Positions 53,915-64,000 of a stretch of DNA of 64,000 nt are shown in pieces. The notes beneath the pieces were generated by a model. The model worked only from the letters and a program-made list of their open reading frames with translations. It was not told the origin of the DNA and made no database searches. The DNA lies in assembly GCA_949358305.1 (NCBI GenBank), contig OX442315.1, positions 12,982,427-13,046,426 of the forward strand. Direction: 5' to 3'. The stretch's first letter is position 1, and every line of letters starts with the position of its first letter. Made by a program: the position numbers and the translations under genes. Origin of the DNA: Strigamia acuminata. Lineage: Eukaryota; Arthropoda; Chilopoda; Geophilomorpha; Linotaeniidae.

Positions 53915-56900
53915 TTAATGGTCATCACGGAATCTCAACGGCTTGTTACGTAGCCGTTTACCTAAAACCGGGCGTCGCGGAGAAATCCTCATCGGTTTCT
54001 TCCTCGCACGCTTCGTTTTACGTTTAACTCCGGTTACTTCGGTAGGCGGAGCCACAGGAGTTGGCGGCGGGCCCTCAGCTGCAGGTTCGATGACCTCAAC
54101 AGGTGGAACCGTTTCCGCCGCATCCTCGGCTACCGGCCAGGTGGGTGTGGACTCGGGTGGTATATACCGCCTCAAGTTCACAATATTTACCGGACCTTTA
54201 CATTTCAGTGTAATCGGTGTTGCCACCGTGTACACCAAAGGACTGATGACCTTCGTGACAACGTACGGGCCTTCGAATCAATCTTCCAACGACGCAGCAT
54301 AACGGAGCGCTTTAACCGACAGTGGGTGAGTTCGAAGTAATACTAAATCATCCACCTCAAATGTATCGTCGCTACGATGTTGATCGTAATAAGACTTCTG
54401 TTTCTGTTTAGCCAGCGACTTATTTTTGAGCGCTGCTTTCAACAACACATCCATCCTAGAGACCAACATTCTCACCGTGTCGTACGGCTGCTCGGGGTCG
54501 AAGGGTGCATCCAGAGCCACACCGCGACTATCCCAAAACGGACGCAACTCACGGAGATACGTTAGCATTGCCGGTGATAAACCCGTTGTTGCCGATGGGG
54601 CCGTGCGCAAGGCGAAATTAATGCCATTGATGCATCGGTCCCACTGGTCATGTTCGGACGTGAAAATCTGAAGCATAATTTTAATGTTCCGATTGACTCG
54701 TTCGGTGTAATTAGTTTGCGGGTGATATGGTGACATCCTTAACGGAGTGACACCTGCCTCCCTGCACAACTCATTGTATACCTCTGAAATAAATTGTTTT
54801 CCGTTATCACTCACGATGAATCGAGGGCATCCATGATTATGAAAGAAACGCAACAACACGGGCACGACACTTGAAATCTTCGCCGTCCGCATCGCCGTAG
54901 CCTCAACTCATCCAGTGGCATAGTCCACAATTACCAGAATATACCTGTTCCGGTCTCTCGTCATTGGTTTCGGGCCCATGAAGTCGACTCCGAGTCTCTC
55001 GAATCGGCCTATCATTGGTGAAACTGGCATCAGGAGTCCGGTTGGTTTCCTCTGCACAGGTTTGCAGCGCTGGCAACGGTCACACCTTGCGATGTATTCC
55101 CGCACACTGCGTCTAAACCCAGGCCAGAAAAAACTTTGACGTAATCTCTCAGTTGTAACATCGACACCGCCATGTCCAGACAATGGGTGATCGTGCACAA
55201 CCTTGAGACAGCGGTCATGCAACGAAACTGGCACCACGATTTTCAGTCCGGAGCCATATTCCGTGTTTTCCAAGAACATATCTGTCTTCAACGGGGCGTT
55301 TATATACAACACTCCGTTTGAAGCTAACATAAAGTCAGTCTTGTACTGTAGCATGAGCGGAGAGAGTTGGGATAGGGACGTCTCGTCTCCTTTCTCCGAC
55401 TCTAACCATTTAATTAGGATTGCACAATCGGCGTCGGCCAACTGACCCGTCCGTATCTCATCGAGAGACATAGTTAGGTCAGCCGACCCAGAGGCCAAAA
55501 GTGAGTGTGACAGCAAAAGTGCGTTCGCTTCTCCGGGTAGAGCCTCTGATGTCCTTAAGTCGTCATCTAGGCTCACTCGTGAGAGCGCATCAGCCACCTT
55601 GTTGTCTACACCTTTTCGGTATTTAATAATAAAATCCTCCTGCTGAAGTTTCATAGCCCATCGAGCCAAACGACCGGACAGATTCTCGCATGACATAAGC
55701 CATTTAAGAGCCATATGGTCTGTTTCGACTACGAACTTTGAATACTCCACGTACGGCTTGAACTTATTAACAGCCCAAACCACTCCCAGGCATTCGAGCT
55801 CTGAAGCGCTGTAGTTAGCCTCAGCACCCTGGAGAGTGCGGCTAGCGTAGGCGACAGGTCTCACTTTCTCTTCGTCATCAGCCTGCATGAGGACTGCACC
55901 AAGACCGCCCGCACTAGCATCGGTGTGAATGATGAAAGGGCGGGCAAAATCAGGCAAAGGTAGCACGATCCCATTAGCCAGCTGATGCTTCAGAGTCGTG
56001 AAAGCATCTTGGCACTCCTTCGACCAACTCCATGCTATATCCTTTTTGAGGAGCAGGAAGAATGGTTTCGAAGTAATGTTCAGATCTTTCAGTAATGGCG
56101 CGTAGAATCCAACCATACCAATAAAACGTTGCAACTGCTTTACGTTCTTTGGCGGCGGATACTCCACGATCGCTTGCACCTTGCTTCCGTTTGGACTGTA
56201 TCCTATAGGCGTCATGATGAAACCAAGGAAATCCCAGTCAGCAGGGCAAACAAACGATTTAGATGGGCTAGCCGTCAGGTTTACCTTTTCCAATCGGGCC
56301 AACACATCCGCCAAATGCATCAAGTGTTCATCAAATGACTTGCTGTAAATGACAATGTCATCCAGAAAAGCCAGAGCCCACTTGAACTTCGCTTCCCCCA
56401 AAACCTCGTCCATCATGCGTTGAAACGCACTGGGTGCATTACACAACCCGAACGGCATTCTAGTAAATTGGAACGTGCCCTCAGGGGTGGCAAAAGCCGT
56501 TTTGCACTTGTCGCCGGGCTTCAACTTTATTTGATAGTAGCCCTTAGTCAAGTCTAGAGTCGTAAAATAAGTACTCCCCCACAGACACGCCAAAATCATA
56601 GAGATTGACGGCATTTGATAGACGTCTTTCTCAGTGACCTTGTTCAGTTGTCGGAAATCGATACAAAGACGATAGTTACCACACTTCTTCTTCACGATGA
56701 CCGGTGGATTCTTGTAGCTGCTTTCGCATCTCTCAACCTCACCTTTGCTAAGTGATTCTTCCACCAATTGGCGGAAAATTTCAGCTTTAGCGGGGTTCAT
56801 CGGTCGATCTCTGCATTTAAAAGGTGGGTTGTCACCGGTTGGGATCTTATGTTCCGCATCCGGGTGACAACCAGCTTTATCGCTAAAGGTACGGCTGTAC

Positions 56901-57606
56901 TCGTCAATTAAGTACGACAACCTCACCTTCTGCGAATCATCCAGTTCACATTTCGACATTAAACGTTCCGCAAGCGTAGGCCCAGCAGGTTCGCCATCGC
57001 TCCGTGCGGATTCAGCGAGTTCCCACTGGTCCACGACAGGGACCGCTAAGTCTACTCTATATGGTTGGGGGTCAAAGAGAAATGTCTCCTCCGGATTATC
57101 AAGATGAAACCAATCATTCCGGGGCAATCTAATAACGATGTTGTTCCCCTTAATCCAGTTGCACCCGAGGAGGATGAAACACGAACTAGAGGGTAACACC
57201 GGGAAACGGATCCTTTGACTCCCAGTCCTCCAGCACAGAAGTAACTCGAGTATCCCAATTGGACTCGTTACTCTGTCACCAGTCATAACCCTAATAGGAT
57301 TCTTACAGGGTTCAATCAGGTGCATGAGATTAAACCTGTCGGCCATAGCGCTACTGATATAAGGACCAGTTGCGCCGCAGTCAACCAAAGTTTTTGTCTC
57401 ATGGCCGTTCAAGCAAACATTGATGTAGGGAAGAGGACAGTTCCAATCCCTAACAGCAACGTGTACTATATCGAAGACCTCAACCTCGGGAAGTCCCGAG
57501 AAGGGGTGTGGTTCTGAAGGTGAGAAGTCTGCGAAGATATCATCATCCAAATCAGTCCCACTGGGTGCTAAGAAGGAAGCGGCTTGCTCGCAGGCCTCGG
57601 ATGAAA
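53915..57606 (-). pseudogene. Gypsy Pol: protease, reverse transcriptase, RNase H, integrase; two TGA codons
   Basis: One frame from about 57606 to 53915. Numbered from codon 57550: protease LVDCGATG (57-61 DCGAT instead of DSGA/T), RT from about 240 with YRLCIDFRQLN and FLDD at 395-398 (YxDD box with Phe), RNase H with HTDAS (D544) and VADALSR (D654), integrase zinc finger H-H-C-C ending CDRCQRC (about 775-815), core GVDFMGP, SDNGKQF and a late Glu. TGA interrupts at 54908-54910 (where a Trp or Arg codon is expected) and at 54278-54280 (where Arg is usual); everything else stays open, including the C-terminal Pro-rich tail (54238-53915). Gag ends one frame away: the pol frame overlaps the gag stop and is reached by a -1 shift. 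The integrase is therefore truncated in this copy. Confidence 0.9.
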
Positions 57607-58824
57607 TTAATCCTCCGGAGCCTGCTCCAGCTCGTTTTCCGACTCAGTCTTTTCTTCGGTTATACCCTTCGTGAAGAACACAGCTTTTGCCAGTTCCTCA
57701 GTCAGGTGGGCCACGCGTTCAGCAGCCTTACCGGCGAGTTTGTGTTTAATTGTGCAATGACGCTCAAAATGCGGTCCGCCACAATGCCAACAACCTGCGC
57801 CAGTAGGTGCGATCGCATGATCCTTTAGCAGGTTAGACGCGGGTCGGGTCGCGGCCGTCTTCGGGGTCTCCGTAGGCTTCCCACTAGGAGTCGCCACGGG
57901 CTTACCCGTCGGAGGCTTCAACCAACTTCGCGTTCTATCTCCGCTTTTCAGGTCAGCAAACTTCGGCAACGCCTGGGCCGGCGGTGAATGCCAATGAGGT
58001 ATGATTACACTGGCCGGGTCACGGAACCTTTCCATGGCCAAAGCTGCCGGGGCGAAACATACACAGGAGCGTTTCAATCCTAGCCAGGAGTGATCCCATG
58101 CCAAGGTGCTCGCTGCCATAGTGCACGTTTCCGGGGTCATAGCTGCCAAAGCATAGTTAATTTTATACTCATCCGCTATCGGCACCTGCATCTGGTTAAA
58201 CAACGCGTCCAGGTCCGTCCAAATCCGCAAAGCCGTCACATCCTTCGCCTGCTTGATGGATACTACTTTCGCGAGTAGTTGGCTGTCGGAAGGCGCGAAC
58301 CGGGTCTGGAAGGCAACCTCGAACTCATCCCACGTTTTCACGGGCATCGTCGATTGCCACCAAGATAGGGCGTCACCTGTAAAAAATCTCGACAAGAAAC
58401 GCCTAGCCACATAATCGAGCTGCAGCTCGGCGAAGGACAGATTCGATCTCAGCTGGATGAGAAACGTCCTTGCCGCCGTGCGATCGCCCGAGAACGGGTC
58501 CATGCGTATCTGCGCAACATGTTTGGTTAATTGCTCCACATCTGGTAAACCTTTAGATGTGGGGATGTTGGACTGCGTTATAACTTTATCTGCCGGCACC
58601 TCAACCCCGAGATGCATTGAGACGTCCGCGGCGAGAGGTGGAGTGGTCCACCTCCTCACCTTTTGTGCGGGCATCGCCTGCATCAATCGCGGATTGACAG
58701 GTAGGGAGTCGCTTGGTGCAACCGAGTTTATTTCGTCCGAGACGGAAGCGACCGAACTAATGTCCGAGTCTGCTCCTGAACCGAGTACACTAGCGCCTCT
58801 CCCACCAGCAAACTTGCTTTTCAT
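57607..58824 (-). CDS. Gypsy Gag, main part
   Basis: 405 codons. The central capsid-type region (about 105-260) contains FSGDRTAARTFLIQLRS, FTGDALSWW and FEVAFQTRF, the typical retrotransposon Gag core. One CCHC zinc knuckle lies at C345, C348, H352, C357, for RNA packaging. The C-terminus is acidic. The first ATG at 58824 is not at the true start if the upstream coiled-coil ORF is part of the same protein: upstream codons are open only back to the 20-bp palindrome at 58851-58870. Confidence 0.88.
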   Translation of the reverse strand: MKSKFAGGRGASVLGSGADSDISSVASVSDEINSVAPSDSLPVNPRLMQAMPAQKVRRWTTPPLAADVSMHLGVEVPADKVITQSNIPTSKGLPDVEQLTKHVAQIRMDPFSGDRTAARTFLIQLRSNLSFAELQLDYVARRFLSRFFTGDALSWWQSTMPVKTWDEFEVAFQTRFAPSDSQLLAKVVSIKQAKDVTALRIWTDLDALFNQMQVPIADEYKINYALAAMTPETCTMAASTLAWDHSWLGLKRSCVCFAPAALAMERFRDPASVIIPHWHSPPAQALPKFADLKSGDRTRSWLKPPTGKPVATPSGKPTETPKTAATRPASNLLKDHAIAPTGAGCWHCGGPHFERHCTIKHKLAGKAAERVAHLTEELAKAVFFTKGITEEKTESENELEQAPED

Positions 58825-58850
58825 CTTGTAGTACTTCGCTTCGAGGGCCT

Positions 58851-58870
58851 TTAACTCACTAGTGAGTTAA
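58851..58870. repeat. Perfect 20-bp palindrome at the gag frame break
   Basis: TTAACTCACTAGTGAGTTAA is its own reverse complement. The upstream coiled-coil ORF ends at the TAG inside it and the Gag frame becomes open within it, so the frame change lies exactly here. Confidence 0.85.
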
Positions 58871-59230
58871 TAGCTCCTTCGAGCGAGTATCTCTCAATAC
58901 CTCATTCTGCCTTTCGGCGTCGAGAAACGCTTGGCGAGTCTCTGATGCCATATGGTCAGAATGTTCAGCCTCTCTACGCGCGGCAGCGGCATCGTTCAGC
59001 GCCTGCTGTCGCGTCGCAAGGAGATCTTTTATTGCTTCCTCGAGGTCGTGCTGTGACGCAAAGTCACCCGCATCTACCCCGAGCAGGTCGGCCAATTTCT
59101 CGGCCAACTCCGGATTCAAATCGAGGTCCATTGCCTTCTTAGTCAAAGACCTGGATCGACGTTTTGGTGAGCGTGATTGAGACCGTGTCTTAACCATGAG
59201 TGAAGAGTGAAAATTTCTGTCCACTCGCAC
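58859..59230 (-). CDS. Gypsy gag 5' ORF, coiled coil
   Basis: 123 codons: an Arg/Ser-rich start (KTRSQSRSPKRRSRS), then a helix with heptad-like Leu/Ala/Glu pattern (residues 35-115) that reads like a coiled coil. It ends at the palindrome, and the heptad character resumes in the next frame just before the Gag ATG. I infer that it is the N-terminus of Gag separated by a small insertion or deletion; it could also be a separate leader protein. Confidence 0.55.
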   Translation of the reverse strand: MRVDRNFHSSLMVKTRSQSRSPKRRSRSLTKKAMDLDLNPELAEKLADLLGVDAGDFASQHDLEEAIKDLLATRQQALNDAAAARREAEHSDHMASETRQAFLDAERQNEVLRDTRSKELLTH

Positions 59231-62129
59231 TCAGCAAACCAATCCAATGTCAGGTGGTTAGCTGCAGCCAGTCACAGTCGCCTACAACTAGGTCAACTTT
59301 AGACTTCACAAATGCTGTCAGCTCCACCTTTCAAGGGTAGTGACCAGTTAATGACCTTCCCTGGTGGGCCTTGGGCAATCCCAGGTCCATCTAGGGTATT
59401 TTTAGACTTCCAGGACAAAAGGCCATGACTCGAGGAACAAAAGGGTGCCATAAATGTCATCCTGTTTCCCCCAAACCACATGCCTTTTTGTCTCTTTGCA
59501 GCGATTCGGCAGCAATAGTCCAGGTAGGGGTCACTGTTGAGACAACACGACTCCCAGCCATAAAACTATCACCCTGCAGGGGCATCTCGCCTCCTGTTCT
59601 GCACAGCAACCTGTCACAAATATAAATGAATGTAGAAACTGGCAAAAGTATTAAATTTTGGCTTTTCTCTGCGCCCCAAAAGATAAAATTAGCGGTTATA
59701 TTTTGGTATTTTCTAATCCACGCCCCAAAACAAAAAATTAGCGAACACCTTTCTGGTATTTATCCACGCCCCAAAAGATAGAAAATGGCGAACACCTTTC
59801 CGGCATTTATCCACGCCCCAGAAGATAGAAACGGGCGACTGGAAGTTCTCTGACACTTGCAAATTAACAAACCAATGCATGATTCGTCTTTCCCTTCGTG
59901 TTCTAAATTATTCACGCCAGAACCAAGTAGAAAAAACTGCGTATATCGATTTTTCGTGGCATTTTCCATCGCGCCCCACAGCTTCGATGCTAAGGCGTAC
60001 GTTTTCCTTTGCGCTGGTGTATACGTCTGCCACCAGTTTTAACCCCTGCTGAAAACGCTAAAACGCGTGTTTCAGGCTTCCTTTGGCATAGCTAGCTCCA
60101 GCACCAAAATCACACCCGAAACACCATCAAGATCGCGATAATCCTGATGAGGCAAAATGTCGACTCGCCCGCTTCAGACTAAGAGTGAAGGGAAATCAGC
60201 GAACAGAGCCAGAGTCAGGTCGGAGGTATTGCAACTGAACACGGTCCAGCGCCAGGGAAAGTTAGGTCCAATCCCCGGGAGCCTCACTCCTCACCAACCC
60301 GGATATGAAATTAGAGTAGAAATAGGATAAAAGAAGGGTTCAAGAAAAATGTGGTATGTTTCACAAAATTGGGAAGAGGGATCCACACACAGCACATTGA
60401 AAACAAAGATTAAAAAGGTGTTGGGCTGGATTCACAGTCTTTTTTCAAAGCTGTTAGTCACCCAATCCGTGCCTGCAAGCATTCCACGCGCGGTTTGAAA
60501 GCAAAACACCTTCGGGCTCGACACCTGAGCAGTCCCCTGCAAAGGCCGCCCCCCCGCTATCCGAGACCCAATTTCCACTGCAAGGTAGTGAAATTGACAT
60601 AATGTGTCGTAAATGCGCATATAAAACACATAGCCAAATCACACCAGGCCGTGTCCACCAGTGCTCGGGACAGGGTTGGAAACCCAGTCTCCGTGCATTC
60701 TCCCTAAGTACGCGTGTCTGTGATTCAAAAGATTACTCAAACCGCTGCAACCAGGAATGTACCTCTGGCCAGTAATGAACAGAGCTCCCCTAAATTTACC
60801 GCATTAGTTTATCGTCGTCCGGGCAAGGCACAGGGCTGAACCGGGATATACTGCACCCAGCAGCATGCCTGCCCACCACAACAACACCACATTCACGTTT
60901 CCCGCCAAAAAACACACTCGGAAAAAGCACCAAATCTGCAAATCTAGGAAAAGAAATAACAGAACTTAATCTACCATTCGTCTGGTGTGGTGCCGACCCT
61001 CTAAGACACTCATTACGTCTGCGTAACCTCAGGAATGTCATGGGTAACACGTTGCCGGCTTGTTCAAGCCTAACCCCTACACACCCCACTTTTCAGTATG
61101 CCCCTAAAACGATGAAGCTGTACATCTCCAACGCTTCAGACCACAAATTCCGAGCACCTACAAATGGTTCCTCTCCCAATTGCACACCAAAGAAATAAAT
61201 CATAAAATAATACAAAAATGGTATAAAGCTCATGTGTTGGTTGGCCATTATTATCCCAAGATGATTAAAGGAAACACCAAGGTCCAACTCAAGTCAACCA
61301 AACACACAAGAAAAATACACTTCACAATAATATAAAAAAAATGGTATGGCATTAAACTAATGTGCTGGTTGGCTATTGTCATCATAAAGTGGACCTTAAT
61401 TGTAACAGAAAAAAAAGAACAAATCGATCAAACCCCAGCCAGGCCAGCAAAAAAGAAAAAACGCCATAAAATAATATAAAATTGCACAACACTCCTCAAA
61501 AACTCGAACAATACCCAGCCCAAATTCAGAGAAGAGTGAGACAGAAGAATAACAAGTGTTTCTCACCCCGACCCTAAAAATAGACACACAGTGCAAGTGA
61601 AAACAAAGACAAAGGCACTGTGAGGTCAAGTCAGTGCGAGGGGAGAAAAACACAAAAGAATGGACATAATGGCATGCGTTGCTATGACCGCCTAAGGTGG
61701 AGAGCAAATCCCCCCAGCCACCCAGAGAAATGAATACCAAAATGTTTTGGTTGGTTGCAGTGCGTCTGAAAATAAATTTCAGAGCCCCCAACCATACCAG
61801 CACTGAGAAAAATACAATCCAAGAAACCTTCAAATGAAAAAGCATTCAGCCCCCCACAACTAAGCCTCTCACGCGACTCAAAGTGACCGACAAAAACACC
61901 CTTCAAATTCCTCAGCCCCTCAAAGAAAGTAATAAACCCACATACCAAAACAAAAACAAAAGAAAAACAATACAATTGAGCCCCCACCAAAGAGTAAAGC
62001 AAAGGGCAACAAAAACTGGGGCATAAAGTAAAACAAAATGCAACAAAAATTTGGCACACAAAGCAAAACAAAATGGCGAAAACACAAAAAAAAATTTTTC
62101 AAGTTCAAATCTCGGACAGGGCCCTCAAT
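59231..62129 (-). other. Long 5' leader of the gypsy element
   Basis: 2.9 kb between the 5' LTR and gag without a convincing ORF. A tandem repeat of roughly 55 bp around CCACGCCCCAAAAGATAGAAAA occurs three to four times at 59670-59840. Two direct copies of a unit with ATGTG.TGGTTGGC.ATT lie at 61200-61262 and 61330-61385. The frame at 61845-61396 is Phe/Val-rich because of antisense A-runs and is not called. Next to the LTR (62098-62128) a stretch with TTCAAATCTCGGACAGGG looks tRNA-T-arm-like and may relate to primer binding. Confidence 0.55.
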
Positions 62130-62714
62130 TGTGACTGCTATGGTCTCGCCAGTGTAGTCAGGGGACTGATAACACCGGGTAGGGACGCATACTTCACGTA
62201 AATAACGGGAATCCCACAATATTGGTTGGTTGGCCTTTATTGTGTTGTCTAGGGGTATGGGGAATCCCGTTACCCGTTGCAGGGGTGCCACGAAGGCACG
62301 CCGCACCGGCAACCGACCCGTCACACACTGGGCGCGAGCCCAATGAGTGATGTGGTCGGTTCAACGTTACATTCATGCTGTACTTACCTACAGCCCGCAG
62401 TGACCACTCATGGAGGCTGTATTGGGTGCTGAACCCAGATACTGAGCATCGCTGTGGTGAATGGGAAGGAGTGCAGAGTCCTCTCAGCCGGGACACGTCT
62501 TGTCCCCTCGTCTACTACAACACCCTGGAACTCTGTCAACACACGACCGTCCTGGTCGGTGTCCGCACTCTCTCTCTCTGCAACTCCTCCCCACACCACT
62601 TAGCTCCCTCCTTCCCCCGGGCTAGATCACCTTGCCCAATCAGGGGGTGATCTTGGGGCCGTATGGTGGTGTGTGGCAGTGAAGTAGGTCACCCCAGGTG
62701 GCCTGACGGTCACA
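62130..62714 (-). repeat. Gypsy 5' LTR (right)
   Basis: 585 bp, same ends and length as the left LTR, with three base differences. It acts as the promoter side in the element's own direction. IR-4 exon sequence follows directly after the 4-bp target copy. Confidence 0.93.
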
Positions 62715-62801
62715 GCTTTCATTATTGTGTTTGGTGGTATTTTATTTTCAGGATTGACATTCTTAATAGAAATTGCATTTCACAAATACCATAATCAGTA
62801 A

Positions 62802-64000
62802 TTAGTATACTGTAACATGTCGTGTCCTTAGTCGGTCTTGTTAAATGGCCGACAAGAATTATTTCTACGTGGTTTTATCTTACCTGTGATTGGTCGCAGG
62901 AACAATAGTGTCGTCTTGGTGTCGCTGTTGCTCGTCTCGGATTCGTCCTTTGGACAAGGTGGAATGCTCAATAGAGTCTTCTATCCGTGCCTATTGTCTA
63001 GGGGGTAATATTTAGTGCTGCAGAGGCGTCGCCTAGAACCTTAGTCCTTACAAAGCGCTCGGGCACTCGAATTGGGACTAAATTTAAGATGGCTGTTCGC
63101 GGCTTTCGCTGGAATGGCCCGCTCTTAAATTCAGTGGGAATAGCTATTTTAACAATGGATTTTAAGATGGCAGTTCCTAGCTTTCGCTGGAATAGCCTAC
63201 TCATAAAATAATGACAAACACAAATGTGCTGTACTCAGCAGTCCTCTATCACTCCTAACTTGTTCTTGAAGTTGGCCTGATGGTGAGGAATTTGCTGTGT
63301 CTTGTTGTGTGTTGTTTGTAGTTCTGCCTTGAAAAGGGAGACCCCAAGCTTTTATGTATGTAAGTCATGTGACTGCCCAAGCCAACAGGAACTAGGGCAA
63401 CGTCACTCACTTCCCCATAGGACACACACCTGTTTACAGGAGTGGGTTCTGAGAAAAGGTGGAAATGACCTTTTTCAATGGTGACTCAAAAAGAGGTCAA
63501 CACCAAGATTTTCCTCTTGTGTCAAGTGGGAATTTCGTTTTTAAAACTGATCATCCCTTAGAATGAGCAGGGTAACTAGTTATCAATGGTAATTTATGTA
63601 GGAAGCATACTTACTGCACGCATCTATGTCATGATGTTTCTCTTGCGCAATTTCTTGTACCAAAACAAAAAAAAATTATACCACTTGTTGTATTGATTTA
63701 TTTTGAAATTAATTAATTAATCTAAAAGTTTATTGCGTCCAATAAACAAAGAGTAATAAAAATGAGTCACATGCAATGCTAATAAAAATGAAAATGTCAT
63801 GTACAAGTAATAAGTACTAAAATGGAAGATTTCTTATACATTACTCTCTTTAAACTTTTAAACTTTTTGAACTTCCTGTTTATCATGTGATCGTAACAAA
63901 GATTATAAGAAAAACCACGGCAAAATAACATCATAACATTGTTAATTTTTAGTTTTCTTATTGTGGGGTAGCCAAACTACAATATGTCATAATTTTCTAA
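62802..64000. other. Downstream of IR-4, no gene recognised
   Basis: Two direct copies of a 40-45 bp unit with TTTAAGATGGC.GTTC and GCTTTCGCTGGAAT stand at 63085-63126 and 63160-63204. The rest is AT-rich. Short ORFs (62998-63484) show no features. No element border or RNA gene was identified. Confidence 0.45.

Larger units (their letters stand above)
48835..62714 (-). mobile_element. Ty3/gypsy LTR retrotransposon, 13,880 bp, in IR-4
   Basis: Two LTRs of equal length (585 bp), TGTGAC...GTCACA, bound the element; they differ at three positions that I can see. Gag and pol are on the minus strand, so the right LTR is the 5' one. The purine tract GGAGGGGGGGAGA next to the left LTR (minus strand) confirms the direction. 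Target flanks are GCAT (48831-48834) and GCTT (62715-62718), a 4-bp duplication with one mismatch. It is unusually long: a 2.9 kb leader before gag and 4.4 kb between pol and the 3' LTR, containing an extra ORF. Confidence 0.93.
44017..62801 (+). pseudogene. IR-4: ionotropic-receptor-like gene split by a gypsy element in its last exon
   Basis: Exons: 44017-44056, 44152-44259, 45530-45675, 45743-45892, 45968-46129, 46433-46524, 46578-46635, 46718-46970, 47233-47453, 48383-48636, 48710-48834, and the remainder 62719-62801. Lengths and phases match IR-3. Recognisable parts: WSGKIEIST in exon 3, KPFSNSLWLSIFTMYF (first membrane segment) in exon 8, YDGVLYSSFTLTRT (pore side) in exon 9, the second ligand lobe in exon 10 and RLKELGIL in exon 11. 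The reading frame reaches DLIFVA, then the 13.9 kb retrotransposon begins. Beyond it FIIVFGGILF and GLTFLIEIAFHK, the last membrane segment, resume and end at TAA 62799-62801. The coding part is otherwise open, so the gene was probably intact until this insertion. Translation now would stop within the LTR and lose the last membrane segment. Confidence 0.85.

Noticed and set aside
53915-54238. Separate small gene on the minus strand
   Set aside because: It is in frame with the integrase and represents the C-terminal tail of Pol after a TGA codon.
61396-62071. Hydrophobic minus-strand ORFs that might suggest an envelope or membrane protein
   Set aside because: The Phe/Leu-rich composition comes from antisense A-rich runs. 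The position is in the 5' leader, and no signal peptide, glycosylation pattern or fusion motif is seen.
62098-62130. tRNA gene next to the gypsy 5' LTR
   Set aside because: Only a T-arm-like string (TTCAAATCTCGG) is present, without pairing arms. It may relate to primer binding but is not a tRNA.

Overview
This is nuclear DNA from an invertebrate, most likely an arthropod. The window is AT-rich and has spliced genes with GT-AG introns. It carries a tandem family of ionotropic-receptor (IR) type chemoreceptor genes and a very heavy load of mixed transposable elements. The IR family points to a protostome; I cannot name the species. There is no sign of bacterial or organellar organisation.

Layout. 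1-6250: the N-terminus of a Ty1/copia Gag (minus strand), then a long tract crowded with short perfect hairpins that also holds a 467-codon ORF with two cysteine clusters. 6250-9370: a small hAT-like MITE, the first copy of a duplicated block, and a 1.5 kb hAT-type element with an exact 8-bp target duplication. 9368-10289: IR-1, only the five N-terminal exons. 10430-16700: MITEs, a BEL/Pao-like 5' end (LTR, primer-binding-like site, gag start), a copia gag fragment and foldback elements. 16731-25733: IR-2, eleven exons with MITEs in several introns. 25980-29900: a large inverted repeat, a mariner-like end, the 3' half of a copia pol with its LTR, and a two-exon acidic ORF. 30000-33700: MITEs, sequence without recognisable genes, and the second copy of the duplicated block. 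33737-40914: IR-3, eleven exons, cut at exon 6 by a 3.6 kb element. 41300-43900: a hairpin-rich LTR-like element, the third copy of the block and a relict LTR. 44017-62801: IR-4, eleven exons, whose last exon is split by a 13.9 kb Ty3/gypsy retrotransposon (48835-62714).

How the parts relate. IR-1, IR-3 and IR-4 come from block duplication: the same upstream sequence, the same signal-peptide exon and the same exon lengths and phases recur. IR-2 is an older, diverged paralogue with the same intron map. Each of the four shows a lesion (truncation, probable lost splice donor, or transposon insertion), so the cluster looks like chemoreceptor birth-and-death in progress. The gypsy element is young: its two 585-bp LTRs differ at three positions by eye. 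It has already lost coding capacity through two TGA codons in the integrase part of pol and a frame break in the gag region.

The most unusual signal is the hairpin tracts at 429-6100, 11690-12400, 37250-38230, 41417-41500 and 47848-47871. They hold runs of perfect 6-11 bp stems with mostly 3-5 nt loops, often only a few bases apart. Between repeat copies, stems change in a paired way while loops stay fixed.
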